Part shown: positions 35,877-45,682 of the stretch, one piece after another
Position numbering within the stretch: position 1 is the stretch's first letter
Layout: every line of letters starts with the position of its first letter
Assembly (NCBI GenBank): GCA_018666555.1
Contig: JABIZD010000104.1
Coordinates: 1 to 64,000, forward strand
DNA: 64,000 nucleotides
From: Gammaproteobacteria bacterium
GTDB taxonomy: Bacteria > Pseudomonadota > Gammaproteobacteria > Pseudomonadales > Azotimanducaceae
Reading direction: 5' to 3'
The notes under the pieces: model-generated
Told to the model about the DNA's origin: nothing
Database searches by the model: none
What the model saw: only the letters and a program-made list of their open reading frames with translations
Translations under genes and position numbers: made by a program

Positions 35877-36043
35877 ATCTCTTTCCATTACCTAAACAGT
35901 TTTCAATGATTTTTCGTAAGTATTTTTAGTGAGTCTATTTTTGACTTTAATTATGCAAATTATCAATGTTTCTAATAAGTACTAAATTATTACCGCATAA
36001 AATAATCTCTTAACCACTCGTTCAGCCGATTTTGACCTTACGG

Positions 36044-36049
36044 TATAAT
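36044..36049 (+). promoter_or_regulatory. Candidate -10 element in gltA-sdhC region
   Basis: A perfect TATAAT lies about 400 bases upstream of sdhC. The hexamer 17 bases before it (TTCAGC) is a poor -35, and a TTGACC lies only six bases away, too close to serve. It is a weak candidate. Confidence 0.2.
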
Positions 36050-36097
36050 GCTGATTTAACCCGCAAAACAGCTTGGCATTGAACCAATTTGGCCTTG

Positions 36098-36135
36098 TTA
36101 TGGCTGGTCTGGCCTTTTATGGCTGGTCTGGCCTT
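36098..36135. repeat. Perfect 19-bp tandem duplication
   Basis: TTATGGCTGGTCTGGCCTT occurs twice with no spacer (36098-36116 and 36117-36135) in the gltA-sdhC intergenic region, just after a partial TTGGCCTT. Each copy contains the short inverted element GGCCAGACC on the opposite strand. It could be a duplicated binding site or a recent slippage event. Confidence 0.7.
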
Positions 36136-36447
36136 GGCATAGGATATCAAAGCAAAACCTACGGGATTTGTACAGTCTAACAGACTTGATTGCTTTAGCC
36201 GTGCCAATTGTAATTTTATGACGAAAATTTTATCATGGCTCGCGCCCCAGTTGGCGTCTGATAGCTTGAGTCACCTGCTGCTTATTTAAAAAAGTTTTGC
36301 GGCTTGTAAACCTGAATCGGTGGATAGGGATACTTTGCAAAAGGCTTCTTGTCAATTGGGTATGTGGAGGCAGGGCGAGCGGCAAGATATTTTACCAGGG
36401 CTGCTGCTTGGCAGGTACAATTCAACTCAATACTGGAGATAAAATCG

Positions 36448-36834
36448 GTGAAAGACAAATCCCGACCAACCAATGTGGGACTAGGCGATTTGCTTCAGTT
36501 CAGTTGGCCAATTACTGCACTGGCGTCTATCAGTCACCGCATCTCCGGGGTGGTTCTCTTCATAGTTACCGGTTTGATGTTATATGCGCTGCAGGTGTCC
36601 TTGGAATCAAGAGAAAGTTTTGCAGAAATTAAAAGTTTTCTGGAAGCCTTGCCAGGACAGTTAATCTGCTGGGTTATTTTGACGGCCCTGGCTTATCACT
36701 TTGTGGCCGGGATTAAACATCTCATTGTCGATGGTAAGGATACCCACACTCTTGAGGCTGGTATTGTTGCTGCCAAGAGTGTTTTTATAATAACGGCTGT
36801 TCTTGCTGCACTGGCCGCTTATTGGGTTTTTTGA
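36448..36834 (+). CDS. sdhC: Succinate dehydrogenase cytochrome b556 subunit
   Basis: The 128-residue membrane subunit has three predicted helices. Quinone-site residues Ser27 and Arg31 (ASISHR) and heme ligand His84 (AYHFVAGIKHLIVD) fall at the same numbers as in Escherichia coli when translation begins at the GTG at 36448; GGAG lies nine bases before it. A longer in-frame start at 36349 would add an implausible N-terminus. With SdhD it anchors succinate dehydrogenase in the inner membrane and reduces ubiquinone. sdhD starts 130 bases downstream, an unusually wide gap. Confidence 0.93.
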   Translation: MKDKSRPTNVGLGDLLQFSWPITALASISHRISGVVLFIVTGLMLYALQVSLESRESFAEIKSFLEALPGQLICWVILTALAYHFVAGIKHLIVDGKDTHTLEAGIVAAKSVFIITAVLAALAAYWVF

Positions 36835-36964
36835 ATGGTAAGGATCCTTTTGTGATTGAAACCTGGCATTGCAGAGTAGTTATCACAGAGCGTATGCGAA
36901 ATTGTTCGCTAGTATGAGAGAAAATGTAACAACACACATTCGATTCAATTGAGTTGGAAGGCAA

Positions 36965-37336
36965 ATGGCTGAACAGATTAAAGGTTTGAGTAAAAAAGGG
37001 ATTCTTGACTGGCGCATTCAGCGAGTCTCCTCTGTGCTGCTAGCGGCCTATTCAGTATTGCTGCTGGGCTCAATAATAGTGATGCCTGAATTCGATTTTG
37101 AAGCTTGGCGGAGCCTGTTTTTAACGACCTGGATGCAGATGGCTACACTGATCGCTTTATTGGCGATTGCTGCGCATGCGTGGACTGGGATGTGGACCAT
37201 TGGTACTGATTATCTGAGTAGCCAAAATGCTGGAAGCAAGGCCAATCGCCTGCGTTACGTGTATCAGAGCATTTGTCTGTTAGTACTCGTCACTTATGTC
37301 ATCTGGGGAATCAGGATCCTTTGGGGAAATCAATAA
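36965..37336 (+). CDS. sdhD: Succinate dehydrogenase membrane anchor subunit
   Basis: A 123-residue protein with three predicted helices. Heme ligand His71 and quinone-site Asp82-Tyr83 lie in [14 protein letters not shown], matching the E. coli subunit. GGAAGG before the ATG is the ribosome binding site. The sdhA ATG begins two bases after the sdhD stop, indicating coupled translation. Confidence 0.93.
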   Translation: MAEQIKGLSKKGILDWRIQRVSSVLLAAYSVLLLGSIIVMPEFDFEAWRSLFLTTWMQMATLIALLAIAAHAWTGMWTIGTDYLSSQNAGSKANRLRYVYQSICLLVLVTYVIWGIRILWGNQ

Positions 37337-37337
37337 A

Positions 37338-39113
37338 ATGTCTAAATATGCAGAACTGGAATTTGATGCAATTATTATTGGCGGCGGTGGTTCCGGATTA
37401 AGAGCTGGACTACAGTTGGCTCAATCGGGTCATAAAACAGCGATTGTATCCAAAGTCTTTCCGACGCGTTCCCATACCGTCTCAGCCCAGGGTGGTATCA
37501 CCTGTGCAATCGCCAGCGATGATCCAGATGACGACTGGCGTTGGCATATGTATGACACGGTTAAGGGCTCAGATTACATAGGTGACCAGGATGCCATTGA
37601 GTACATGTGCAGCGTAGGACCGGAGGCGGTTTTTGAGCTCGAGCATATGGGATTACCGTTTTCCAGAACTGAAAGCGGTCGAATTTATCAGCGTCCATTT
37701 GGTGGCCAATCAAAAAATTTTGGTAAGGGCGGCCAGGCTGCCAGAACCTGTGCAGCAGCTGATAGAACCGGGCATGCCTTGTTGCACACGCTATACCAGG
37801 GCAACCTTCAGGCGGGCTCAACCGTATTCAGTGAATGGTTTGCTGTCGATCTCGTTAAAAATTCGGCAGGGGCCGTTACCGGTGTAATTGCGATTTGTAT
37901 GGAAACCGGAGAGGTCAATTATCTTAAGTCGAAGGCGACAGTGCTGGCTACTGGAGGCGCCGGCAGGATATATGCCTCGACCACCAATGCGCTGATGAAT
38001 ACCGGTGACGGTACTGGCATGTCTTTGAGAGCCGGGTTTGTACTCCAGGACATGGAGATGTGGCAATTTCATCCCACCGGTATTGCTGGTGCAGGGACAC
38101 TGGTAACTGAAGGCTGTCGGGGTGAGGGTGGCTATCTGATTAACAAGGACGGCGAGCGTTTTATGGAACGCTACGCTCCCAATGCCAAAGACCTGGCAGG
38201 CCGAGATGTTGTTGCCAGAAGTATGATTTTGGAAATACTTGATGGCCGTGGTGCAGGAGAAAATGGCGATCATGTATTTCTTAAGTTAGATCATCTTGGT
38301 GAGGATATTCTACATTCGCGTCTCCCCGGTATCGTCGAATTATCGAAAACCTTTGCCCATGTTGATCCCGTCAAGGAACCGATACCGGTCGTGCCGACCT
38401 GTCACTATATGATGGGTGGTTTGCCTACCAACGTCCATGGGCAGGCAATTACACTCGATGCACAAGGCCAGGACCAGATTATAGATGGACTCTATGCCGT
38501 GGGCGAAGCAGCCTGTGTTTCTGTTCATGGGGCTAACCGCCTTGGCGGAAATTCGTTATTGGATTTAGTCGTCTTCGGACGTTCAGCGGGTCTTTTTATT
38601 AATACTGCGCTGACTGAAGGAGTGCATCTTCAAGCATCAACTGGATCTGACCTTGATGAGGCTATGCAACGATTGAACCGTTGGAACGATTCTACTGCTT
38701 CGGGAGAATCACCGGCAAAATTGAGGAAGGAATTACAGAATTGTATGCAGATGAATTTTGGGGTGTTTAGAAAAGAACAACCCATGCAGGAAGGCATTAA
38801 GGAATTGGCTGGCTTGCGAGAGCGAATTAGCCAGGCTTATTTGCAAGATAAAAGTAATACTTTTAATACTGCCAGGCTTGAAGCTCTCGAACTGGATAAC
38901 CTGCTTGAAGTAGCCGAAGCAACAGCATTCAGCGCAGAAGGTAGAAAGGAAAGCAGAGGCGCTCATGCTAGGGATGACTACCAAGACCGTGATGATGAAA
39001 ACTGGCTTGCGCACTCGATTTATGACCCGGTGGCAAAGACGCTGACCAAGAGAGCGGTTAACTTTGAACCGGTGACCGTTGATACTTTCCAGCCCCAGAT
39101 CAGGACCTACTAG
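37338..39113 (+). CDS. sdhA: Succinate dehydrogenase flavoprotein subunit
   Basis: The 591-residue flavoprotein carries [19 protein letters not shown] for FAD binding, the FAD-linking His in [10 protein letters not shown], and active-site segments [21 protein letters not shown] and RDVVARSM. It oxidises succinate to fumarate on the cytoplasmic face. The ATG at 37338, two bases after the sdhD stop, gives the expected length; an earlier in-frame start inside sdhD is not needed. sdhB follows after 138 bases. Confidence 0.96.
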   Translation: MSKYAELEFDAIIIGGGGSGLRAGLQLAQSGHKTAIVSKVFPTRSHTVSAQGGITCAIASDDPDDDWRWHMYDTVKGSDYIGDQDAIEYMCSVGPEAVFELEHMGLPFSRTESGRIYQRPFGGQSKNFGKGGQAARTCAAADRTGHALLHTLYQGNLQAGSTVFSEWFAVDLVKNSAGAVTGVIAICMETGEVNYLKSKATVLATGGAGRIYASTTNALMNTGDGTGMSLRAGFVLQDMEMWQFHPTGIAGAGTLVTEGCRGEGGYLINKDGERFMERYAPNAKDLAGRDVVARSMILEILDGRGAGENGDHVFLKLDHLGEDILHSRLPGIVELSKTFAHVDPVKEPIPVVPTCHYMMGGLPTNVHGQAITLDAQGQDQIIDGLYAVGEAACVSVHGANRLGGNSLLDLVVFGRSAGLFINTALTEGVHLQASTGSDLDEAMQRLNRWNDSTASGESPAKLRKELQNCMQMNFGVFRKEQPMQEGIKELAGLRERISQAYLQDKSNTFNTARLEALELDNLLEVAEATAFSAEGRKESRGAHARDDYQDRDDENWLAHSIYDPVAKTLTKRAVNFEPVTVDTFQPQIRTY

Positions 39114-39251
39114 GCAGGTAGGCAAGTGTTAGTATTAGACGATGCTGTTAACTCTGATGATGCAGTAGGTTTGCAGTACGTTTAAAGAATGCATAAAGCA
39201 GTTTTTGCTAAGTGCGAGTAGACAATAGATCAATTTATCGAGGTAAGGCAC

Positions 39252-39956
39252 ATGCAGGTTAGCGTTTATCGATTTAATCCTGAAACGGATGAAAAGCCTT
39301 TTATGCAGGATTTTCAATTAGATATTCCGGCAGGTCGAGATTTGATGGTCCTGGATGTTATGGCGCTGCTCAAGGAGCAGGATCCTTCGCTCTCGTATCG
39401 ACGTTCGTGTCGGGAGGGGGTCTGTGGCTCGGATGGTATAAATATGAATGGCAAAAATGGCCTGGCCTGTATTACCCAATTATCCGAAGTAGCCGTTGAT
39501 GGCAAGCTTAAATTACGACCGCTTCCGGGGTTGCCTGTAGTTCGGGATCTGGTCGTCGATATGACCCAGTTCTACGATAATTACAAAGCAGTAAAGCCGT
39601 ATCTCATAAATGATAATCCGGCCCCTGCCATGGAGCGGTTGCAGTCTCAGGAAGAAAGAGAAAAGCTAGATGGCTTGTATGAGTGTATATTGTGCGCTTG
39701 TTGCACAACCTCGTGTCCTTCATTCTGGTGGAATCCGGATAAGTTTATTGGCCCAGCAGGTTTGCTTCAGGCCTATCGTTTCCTGGCAGATAGTCGAGAT
39801 ACCGCCACGGACGATCGCCTCGATGAATTGGGTGACCCGTTCAGTGTTTTCCGCTGCAGGGGTGTTATGAATTGTGTCAGTGTATGCCCTAAAGGTCTTA
39901 ACCCTACGCGAGCCATCGGCCACATCCGAAATATGTTAATGGAGAGAGCCGTTTAA
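39252..39956 (+). CDS. sdhB: Succinate dehydrogenase iron-sulfur subunit
   Basis: This 234-residue subunit binds a [2Fe-2S] cluster through Cys53, Cys58, Asp61 and Cys73 (SCREGVCGSDG...GLAC). It binds [4Fe-4S] and [3Fe-4S] clusters through CILCACCTTSCPSFWW and later FRCRGVMNCVSVCPKGLNP. An Asp at the third position is also found in E. coli. It carries electrons from SdhA to the quinone site. Confidence 0.95.
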   Translation: MQVSVYRFNPETDEKPFMQDFQLDIPAGRDLMVLDVMALLKEQDPSLSYRRSCREGVCGSDGINMNGKNGLACITQLSEVAVDGKLKLRPLPGLPVVRDLVVDMTQFYDNYKAVKPYLINDNPAPAMERLQSQEEREKLDGLYECILCACCTTSCPSFWWNPDKFIGPAGLLQAYRFLADSRDTATDDRLDELGDPFSVFRCRGVMNCVSVCPKGLNPTRAIGHIRNMLMERAV

Positions 39957-40055
39957 AGTGAACGAGGAATCAGTCCGGAATTCGCTTTAAAACATACAAC
40001 TTGCCTTGTAGCTCCGTTACAATTGGATAATATTCCTAAACAAAGATGAATTCAG

Positions 40056-42899
40056 ATGTCAGATAGCTTCATGGAAAGAATGTGGCGGAGTAGCCATATT
40101 TCCGGAGGCAATGCATCCTATGTCGAGTCTCTCTATGAGGATTACCTGCTGGAGCCAGCAAATAGTCCCGATCGGTGGCGCAGTTTTTTTGATTCGCTAC
40201 CGCATCAGGAAGGGACAACTGGCCCGGATCTTTCTCACGCGACGATTCGCGAGCACTTCCTTTTACTGTCCAAGAACCAGAACAGGGTAGAGCCTGTTTC
40301 AGCGGCCAGCATTTCGTCTAATTATGAGCAAAAGCAGTTTGCCGTCGGGGAGCTGATTTATGGATATCGCCGCAGAGGTCACTTAAAGGCCCGGCTTGAT
40401 CCGTTAGGTCTGGCCAAGGTAGCAACCGTGCCTTCTCTTGAATTAGCTCATCACGGTCTATCCCGGGCTGATTACGATACCCGGTTTCAGGTGGGTTCAT
40501 TGTCCATGGGTGAACCCGAAGCTCCGCTGAGTGACATAGTACAGGTTCTTGAAGATACCTATTGTGGCTCAGTGGGTGCTGAGTATATGCACATAACTAA
40601 CCAGCAGGAATTAAGCTGGGTGCAGCAGAGAATGGAGAGTACTCGTTCTAGACCTCGCTTTGGTAATGGAACAAAACGACGATTGCTCGATAGAATTCTG
40701 GCGGCAGAGGGGCTGGAGCAGTATCTTGGTAAAAAATACCCTGGTACTAAGCGCTTCGGCCTGGAAGGTGCAGAAACTTTTATTTGCTCACTGGCTGAGT
40801 TGATACATCGGGCCGGTGCTGCCGGAGTAGTAGAAACGGTTATTGGTATGGCCCACCGCGGTCGACTCAATGTGCTGGTGAATCTATTGGGTAAAGACCC
40901 GGCGGAATTGTTTGATGAGTTCGAGGGTCGGTTTAAAGTGGATAAAGGCTCTGGAGATGTGAAGTATCACCAGGGCTTTTCTTCAAATTTAATGACGCCA
41001 GGCGGTGAAATGCATCTCGCCCTGGGTTTTAACCCCAGCCACCTGGAGATAGGCGCGCCTGTCATCGTAGGCTCGGTGAGGGCGCGTATGGACCGTCGTG
41101 AAGACCCTGCGGGTAAGAAGGTGCTTGCCATCAATGTGCATGGAGATGCTGCATTCGCAGGCCAGGGAGTTGTAATGGAGACATTCCAGATGTCCCAGAC
41201 CAGAGGGTTTCATACCGGTGGTACGGTACATGTAATAATCAATAACCAGATCGGTTATACGGTAAGTAAACGCGAGGATGCTCGCTCGACCGAGTATTGC
41301 ACGGAAGTCGCGAAATTGGTCCAGGCGCCTATTTTTCACGTTAACGGCGATGATCCAGAGGCAGTTCTATTCGTATCGCAGGTGGCGTTAGATTATCGTA
41401 TGACGTTTAACAAAGATGTTGTAATCGATATTATTTGCTACCGAAGGCGGGGACATAACGAAGGCGATGAGCCTTCTATTACTCAACCGTTGATGTATCA
41501 GAAAATCAGGAAACACCCCACCACTTTAGATCAGTTTTCAGAAAAATTAATTAGTGAAGGAGCTATCGACAGGCCAGAATACCAGCGACGCATAGCAGCT
41601 TACAGAGACGCACTGGATGCCGGTAATGCCGTTGCCTGGGACTATCTGAAGGAATCAAATACAGCTTTACATGTTGATTGGCGGCCTTATCTGGATCATG
41701 ACTGGGATATGCCCGCTAATACCCAGGTCAGTACTAAAAAATTCCAGGCTCTTGCAGGTCAGCTATTGGCATTGCCAGCTGAATTTTCATTACACCGGCA
41801 AGTCGAGAAGATAGCAGCAGACCGAAAGAAAATGGCCTTCGGGGCAAAGCTTATAAACTGGGGCTTTGCCGAAATGATGGCTTATGCAACGCTGCTGGAT
41901 GAAGGTTTTAATATTCGTTTGACGGGCCAGGATGTTGGTAGAGGCACTTTTGCCCATCGGCACGCAATACTCCATGATCAACGCAGTGATCAAGATTTTT
42001 CTCCATTAGGCGACGCTGGTCTAGCAGGAAAATTCATGCTTTACGACTCGTTTCTTTCCGAAGAAGCTGTGTTGGCATTTGAATATGGCTATTCCCAGAC
42101 CAGTCCGGATACGCTGGTGGTATGGGAGGCCCAGTTCGGGGATTTTGCCAATGGAGCTCAAGTTGTCATTGACCAGTTTATTACCAGCGGTGAACATAAG
42201 TGGGGCCGTCTATCGGGGTTAACGATGTTGTTGCCGCATGGCTACGAGGGCGCAGGACCAGAACATTCTTCAGCAAGGCTGGAACGCTATCTGCAACTGA
42301 GTGCTGAACATAATATCCAGGTTTGTATACCCACAACACCAGCCCAAATTTTTCACGTGCTGCGCCGGCAGATGATCCGTCCCCTCAGGAAGCCATTGAT
42401 TGTGTTGTCACCGAAGAGTTTATTACGACATCGGTTAGCGGTTTCAAGCCTCGAAGACTTAACTGAGGGAGAGTTTTCGCCGGTTATCGATGACAAACGT
42501 GAAAGTGAATCAAATGGTCAGGTGACCCGATTGGTCCTCTGTAGTGGCAAAGTGTATTTTGACCTGCTGGAAGCAAAAAATGATGCAGCTTTGGAGCAGG
42601 TCGCTATCGTTAGAATTGAACAGTTGTATCCTTTTCCGGAACAAATACTGGAACAGATTGTCGGCCAGTACCATAATGTCACTGATGTGGTTTGGTGTCA
42701 GGAAGAGCCGATGAATCAGGGTGCCTGGTACAGCAGTCAGCACCATATGCGCCGGGTCATCCACCGCCTTTTTCCGGGTATGAACCTCGATTATGCGGGG
42801 CGGGAGGGCTCGGCTGCGGCGGCTGCGGGTTACCTGTCAGTTCATGTCCAGCAACAGAAGCAGCTTGTGCTGAAAGCGTTAGCTGGGCGTACCGAGTAG
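40056..42899 (+). CDS. sucA: 2-oxoglutarate dehydrogenase E1 component
   Basis: The 947-residue thiamine-diphosphate enzyme starts with the E1o N-terminal segment (YVESLYEDYLLEP) and carries IGMAHRGRLNVL, the ThDP motif NVHGDAAFAGQG to NNQIGYTVS, and the C-terminal pyrimidine domain (GQDVGRGTFAHRHA, EYGYS). It decarboxylates 2-oxoglutarate and passes the succinyl group to the lipoyl arm of SucB. sucB starts 33 bases downstream. Length is normal for the family. Confidence 0.96.
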   Translation: MSDSFMERMWRSSHISGGNASYVESLYEDYLLEPANSPDRWRSFFDSLPHQEGTTGPDLSHATIREHFLLLSKNQNRVEPVSAASISSNYEQKQFAVGELIYGYRRRGHLKARLDPLGLAKVATVPSLELAHHGLSRADYDTRFQVGSLSMGEPEAPLSDIVQVLEDTYCGSVGAEYMHITNQQELSWVQQRMESTRSRPRFGNGTKRRLLDRILAAEGLEQYLGKKYPGTKRFGLEGAETFICSLAELIHRAGAAGVVETVIGMAHRGRLNVLVNLLGKDPAELFDEFEGRFKVDKGSGDVKYHQGFSSNLMTPGGEMHLALGFNPSHLEIGAPVIVGSVRARMDRREDPAGKKVLAINVHGDAAFAGQGVVMETFQMSQTRGFHTGGTVHVIINNQIGYTVSKREDARSTEYCTEVAKLVQAPIFHVNGDDPEAVLFVSQVALDYRMTFNKDVVIDIICYRRRGHNEGDEPSITQPLMYQKIRKHPTTLDQFSEKLISEGAIDRPEYQRRIAAYRDALDAGNAVAWDYLKESNTALHVDWRPYLDHDWDMPANTQVSTKKFQALAGQLLALPAEFSLHRQVEKIAADRKKMAFGAKLINWGFAEMMAYATLLDEGFNIRLTGQDVGRGTFAHRHAILHDQRSDQDFSPLGDAGLAGKFMLYDSFLSEEAVLAFEYGYSQTSPDTLVVWEAQFGDFANGAQVVIDQFITSGEHKWGRLSGLTMLLPHGYEGAGPEHSSARLERYLQLSAEHNIQVCIPTTPAQIFHVLRRQMIRPLRKPLIVLSPKSLLRHRLAVSSLEDLTEGEFSPVIDDKRESESNGQVTRLVLCSGKVYFDLLEAKNDAALEQVAIVRIEQLYPFPEQILEQIVGQYHNVTDVVWCQEEPMNQGAWYSSQHHMRRVIHRLFPGMNLDYAGREGSAAAAAGYLSVHVQQQKQLVLKALAGRTE

Positions 42900-42931
42900 C
42901 AAGCTGATGATAAGAATTAGGAAAACATATT

Positions 42932-44167
42932 ATGGAGATTAAAGCGCCTGATTTTCCAGAGTCCATTGCAGATGGGGAGATCGTTCAATGGCATGTTGTA
43001 GAGCAAGAATTTGTCCATCGAGACCAGATTCTGGTAGAAATTGAAACGGATAAAGTGGTGTTGGAGGTTGCTGCGCCGGCAGATGGTAAGGTGACCCGCA
43101 TCCTCAAGACCACGGGTGATACTATCCTGTCCGAAGATGTACTTGCCGTTTTTGAAGTTGGTGCGGATCACCAGACTGCCGTTGACAGCGAAGATGCGGA
43201 TGCAGTTACCAATGAAGACATCGCCGAGGGGGCAACCAGAGCAAGTCCGTCAGCGAGGAAATTGGCCAGTGAAAGGAACGTGGCGATCAGCGGAGTAGCT
43301 GGAACGGGTAAGGGTGGATTGGTAACCCGGGGTGATGTTTTAAAAGTAGCTCAGGCACAGGACGGAACAGTGCATCCAGGCGCACCTCTGAGTCAGCCTG
43401 AACCACAGGAACCCAAGCAACCACCAAGCAAGCCTGAGCCGGTTGTTAAAGCTGGCGATGCAGGGCGAGTTGAGCGACGCGTGCCCATGACCCGGTTGAG
43501 AAGCAGTATAGCCAGGCGATTGGTCGAAGCCCAGCAGACGGCTGCTATGTTGACGACTTTTAATGAAGTCGATATGCGGGCAGTGATGGAATTGCGGAGC
43601 AAATATAAAGAGGCTTTTGCGCAAGCACATGCAGGCGTCCGATTGGGTTTCATGTCCTTTTTTGTGCGCGCCTGTGTGGAGGCTCTGAAGCGATTCCCTG
43701 GTGTTAATGCGTCTATTGATGGAAGCGATATTGTCTACCACGGATACCAGGATATTGGCGTGGCAGTGGGATCGCCTAGGGGATTGGTTGTCCCGGTTCT
43801 TCGCGATGCTGATAGTCTTGGATTAGCTGAAATTGAGGAAAGGGTAAAGGTTTTCGGTGATAAGGCCCGGGATGGTAAGTTAACGATCGAAGAAATCACC
43901 GGTGGCACCTTCACTCTGTCTAATGGCGGTATATTTGGGTCCTTGCTATCGACACCTATATTAAATCCACCTCAGACTGGCATACTAGGGATGCACAAAA
44001 TCCAGGAAAGACCCATTGCTGTCAATGGAGCGGTGGTGATTCGTCCGATGATGTATCTGGCATTATCGTATGACCATCGATTGATCGACGGCCAGGAAGC
44101 CGTGAGATTCCTGGTGACAGTCAAAGAGTTTCTTGAGGATCCGGCCAAGATCCTATTAGATATCTGA
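42932..44167 (+). CDS. sucB: 2-oxoglutarate dehydrogenase E2 (dihydrolipoyl succinyltransferase)
   Basis: A 411-residue E2 with one lipoyl domain (residues 1-75, lipoyl Lys in ETDKVVLEV), a flexible Pro/Glu-rich linker on each side of a peripheral-subunit-binding domain ([22 protein letters not shown]), and the C-terminal transferase domain with [12 protein letters not shown]. It transfers the succinyl group to CoA. The lipoyl N-terminus reads [10 protein letters not shown], the succinyltransferase form. The E3 gene follows 17 bases after the stop. Confidence 0.95.
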   Translation: MEIKAPDFPESIADGEIVQWHVVEQEFVHRDQILVEIETDKVVLEVAAPADGKVTRILKTTGDTILSEDVLAVFEVGADHQTAVDSEDADAVTNEDIAEGATRASPSARKLASERNVAISGVAGTGKGGLVTRGDVLKVAQAQDGTVHPGAPLSQPEPQEPKQPPSKPEPVVKAGDAGRVERRVPMTRLRSSIARRLVEAQQTAAMLTTFNEVDMRAVMELRSKYKEAFAQAHAGVRLGFMSFFVRACVEALKRFPGVNASIDGSDIVYHGYQDIGVAVGSPRGLVVPVLRDADSLGLAEIEERVKVFGDKARDGKLTIEEITGGTFTLSNGGIFGSLLSTPILNPPQTGILGMHKIQERPIAVNGAVVIRPMMYLALSYDHRLIDGQEAVRFLVTVKEFLEDPAKILLDI

Positions 44168-44184
44168 CTTTGGAGGCGATAGAT

Positions 44185-45624
44185 TTGAGCGATTATTATG
44201 ATGTGATAGTGATTGGTGCTGGTCCGGCAGGTTATCACGCAGCTATTAGAGCATCGCAACTTGGACTAAACACTGCCTGTGTGGATAAATGGGTTGATGC
44301 GTCTGGAGCCGGTGTGCTGGGTGGTACTTGTTTGAACGTGGGATGTATTCCGTCAAAAGCGCTACTGGATATCTCGCACAAATATAAACAGGCAAGAGAA
44401 GACTTTTCGGCGATTGGCATCACCACCCAAAAAGTAGACATTGATATCGCGACGATGCAGAAGAACAAGCGTGAAGTTGTCAAGGGATTGACCCGGGGTG
44501 TAGCAGGGTTGTTAAAAGCAAACGGTGTCGAGGTCTTTACAGCGACAGCCGAATTAGTGGCTGGTAGAAAAGTAAAGATGCTAAGTAGCGATGGCCAGAT
44601 GAAGGAGATCAGTGCGGCCAATGTGATTCTGGCGACCGGTTCGGTTCCGGTAGATATCCCACCCTGCCCAATGGATGGAGAATCAGTCATTGACTCTGAA
44701 GGCGCTCTTGAACTGACTGCAGTTCCTGCCAGGCTTGGCGTTATTGGTGCGGGCGTAATTGGTCTGGAGCTGGGTAGTGTGTGGAGTCGTCTTGGATCTG
44801 AAGTGGTAGTCCTGGAAGCATTAGACGAGTTTCTACCCAGTGCTGACCGACAATTGTCTAAGGAAGCGGCAAAACAATTCAAGAAGCAAGGCCTGGATAT
44901 TCGGCTGGCTACTCGAGTAACGGCAACACGGGTGGAGGATGATGGTGTAGTGGTGAGCTATACTGATACGGACTCAGATCACGAATTACTTGTCGATAAA
45001 GTGATCGTAGCTGTCGGTCGGAAGCCCTTCACTGAAGGAGTCTTATCTGCCGAGAGCGGTGTGCAACTGGATGAGCGAGGCTTTATTCATGTCAATGATT
45101 TGTGTGCGACAGATGCACCTGGTATTTTTGCGGTGGGAGATGTGGTCCGTGGCCCCATGTTGGCACATAAGGGGATGGAAGAAGGGATCATGGTTGCAGA
45201 GCGAATTGCTGGAGAAAAACCCCTGGTTAACTATGACTGTGTCCCTTCTGTTATTTATACCCATCCGGAAGTTGCCTGGGTTGGTCAGTCTGAGGAGCAA
45301 TTGAAGGCTGATGGTGTGGGATATAAAAGCGGCGTATTCCCGATGGCAGCCAGTGGAAGGGCACTTGCCAGCAAAGAAACGGCAGGGCTGATAAAAGTTC
45401 TGGCCGACGAAAATTCAGACCAGATTCTGGGTGTCCATATAATGGCTGCCCATGCGTCAGAGTTGATCTCTGAAGCTGTTATTGCGATGGAGTTTGGTGC
45501 CACTGCTGAAGACTTGGGGTTAACGATGTTTGCTCATCCCTCGTTATCGGAAGGTCTGCATGAGGCAGCGCTAGCCGTTTCAGGTCGTGCCATACACATC
45601 AGTAATCGTAAACGACGTACCTGA
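44185..45624 (+). CDS. lpdA: Dihydrolipoamide dehydrogenase (E3)
   Basis: The 479-residue flavoprotein has FAD motif VIGAGPAGYHAA, the redox disulfide GGTCLNVGCIPSKALL, NAD motif GVIGAGVIGLELGS, and the C-terminal His-Glu pair in AHPSLSEGLHEA. It reoxidises the lipoyl arm of SucB. The start is a TTG at 44185, eight bases after a GGAGG, giving the usual SDYYDVIVIG N-terminus. Its location inside the suc operon suggests a dedicated E3 for the 2-oxoglutarate complex. Confidence 0.95.
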   Translation: MSDYYDVIVIGAGPAGYHAAIRASQLGLNTACVDKWVDASGAGVLGGTCLNVGCIPSKALLDISHKYKQAREDFSAIGITTQKVDIDIATMQKNKREVVKGLTRGVAGLLKANGVEVFTATAELVAGRKVKMLSSDGQMKEISAANVILATGSVPVDIPPCPMDGESVIDSEGALELTAVPARLGVIGAGVIGLELGSVWSRLGSEVVVLEALDEFLPSADRQLSKEAAKQFKKQGLDIRLATRVTATRVEDDGVVVSYTDTDSDHELLVDKVIVAVGRKPFTEGVLSAESGVQLDERGFIHVNDLCATDAPGIFAVGDVVRGPMLAHKGMEEGIMVAERIAGEKPLVNYDCVPSVIYTHPEVAWVGQSEEQLKADGVGYKSGVFPMAASGRALASKETAGLIKVLADENSDQILGVHIMAAHASELISEAVIAMEFGATAEDLGLTMFAHPSLSEGLHEAALAVSGRAIHISNRKRRT

Positions 45625-45682
45625 ATGACTATTCTTTTGGTTTTAGGGTTTCACGGGATGGCAGGTTAAGGATAGAGAGAAT

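Larger units (their letters stand above)
35877..36447. other. gltA-sdhC divergent intergenic region
   Basis: This 571-base region separates the divergent gltA and sdhC genes and should contain the promoters of both TCA units. The gltA-proximal half is AT-rich. A perfect TATAAT lies at 36044-36049 on the plus strand. A 19-bp tandem duplication lies at 36098-36135. I see no gene: the longer plus-strand frame that starts at 36349 is the out-of-gene extension of sdhC. Confidence 0.6.

Noticed and set aside
36033-36049. TTGACC close to TATAAT as a full promoter
   Set aside because: The two hexamers are only six bases apart, too close for sigma-70 binding; only the -10 was kept as a weak candidate.
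36349-36447. N-terminal extension of sdhC from an ATG at 36349
   Set aside because: Residue numbering of Ser27, Arg31 and His84 matches the family only from the GTG at 36448, which also has a Shine-Dalgarno sequence.
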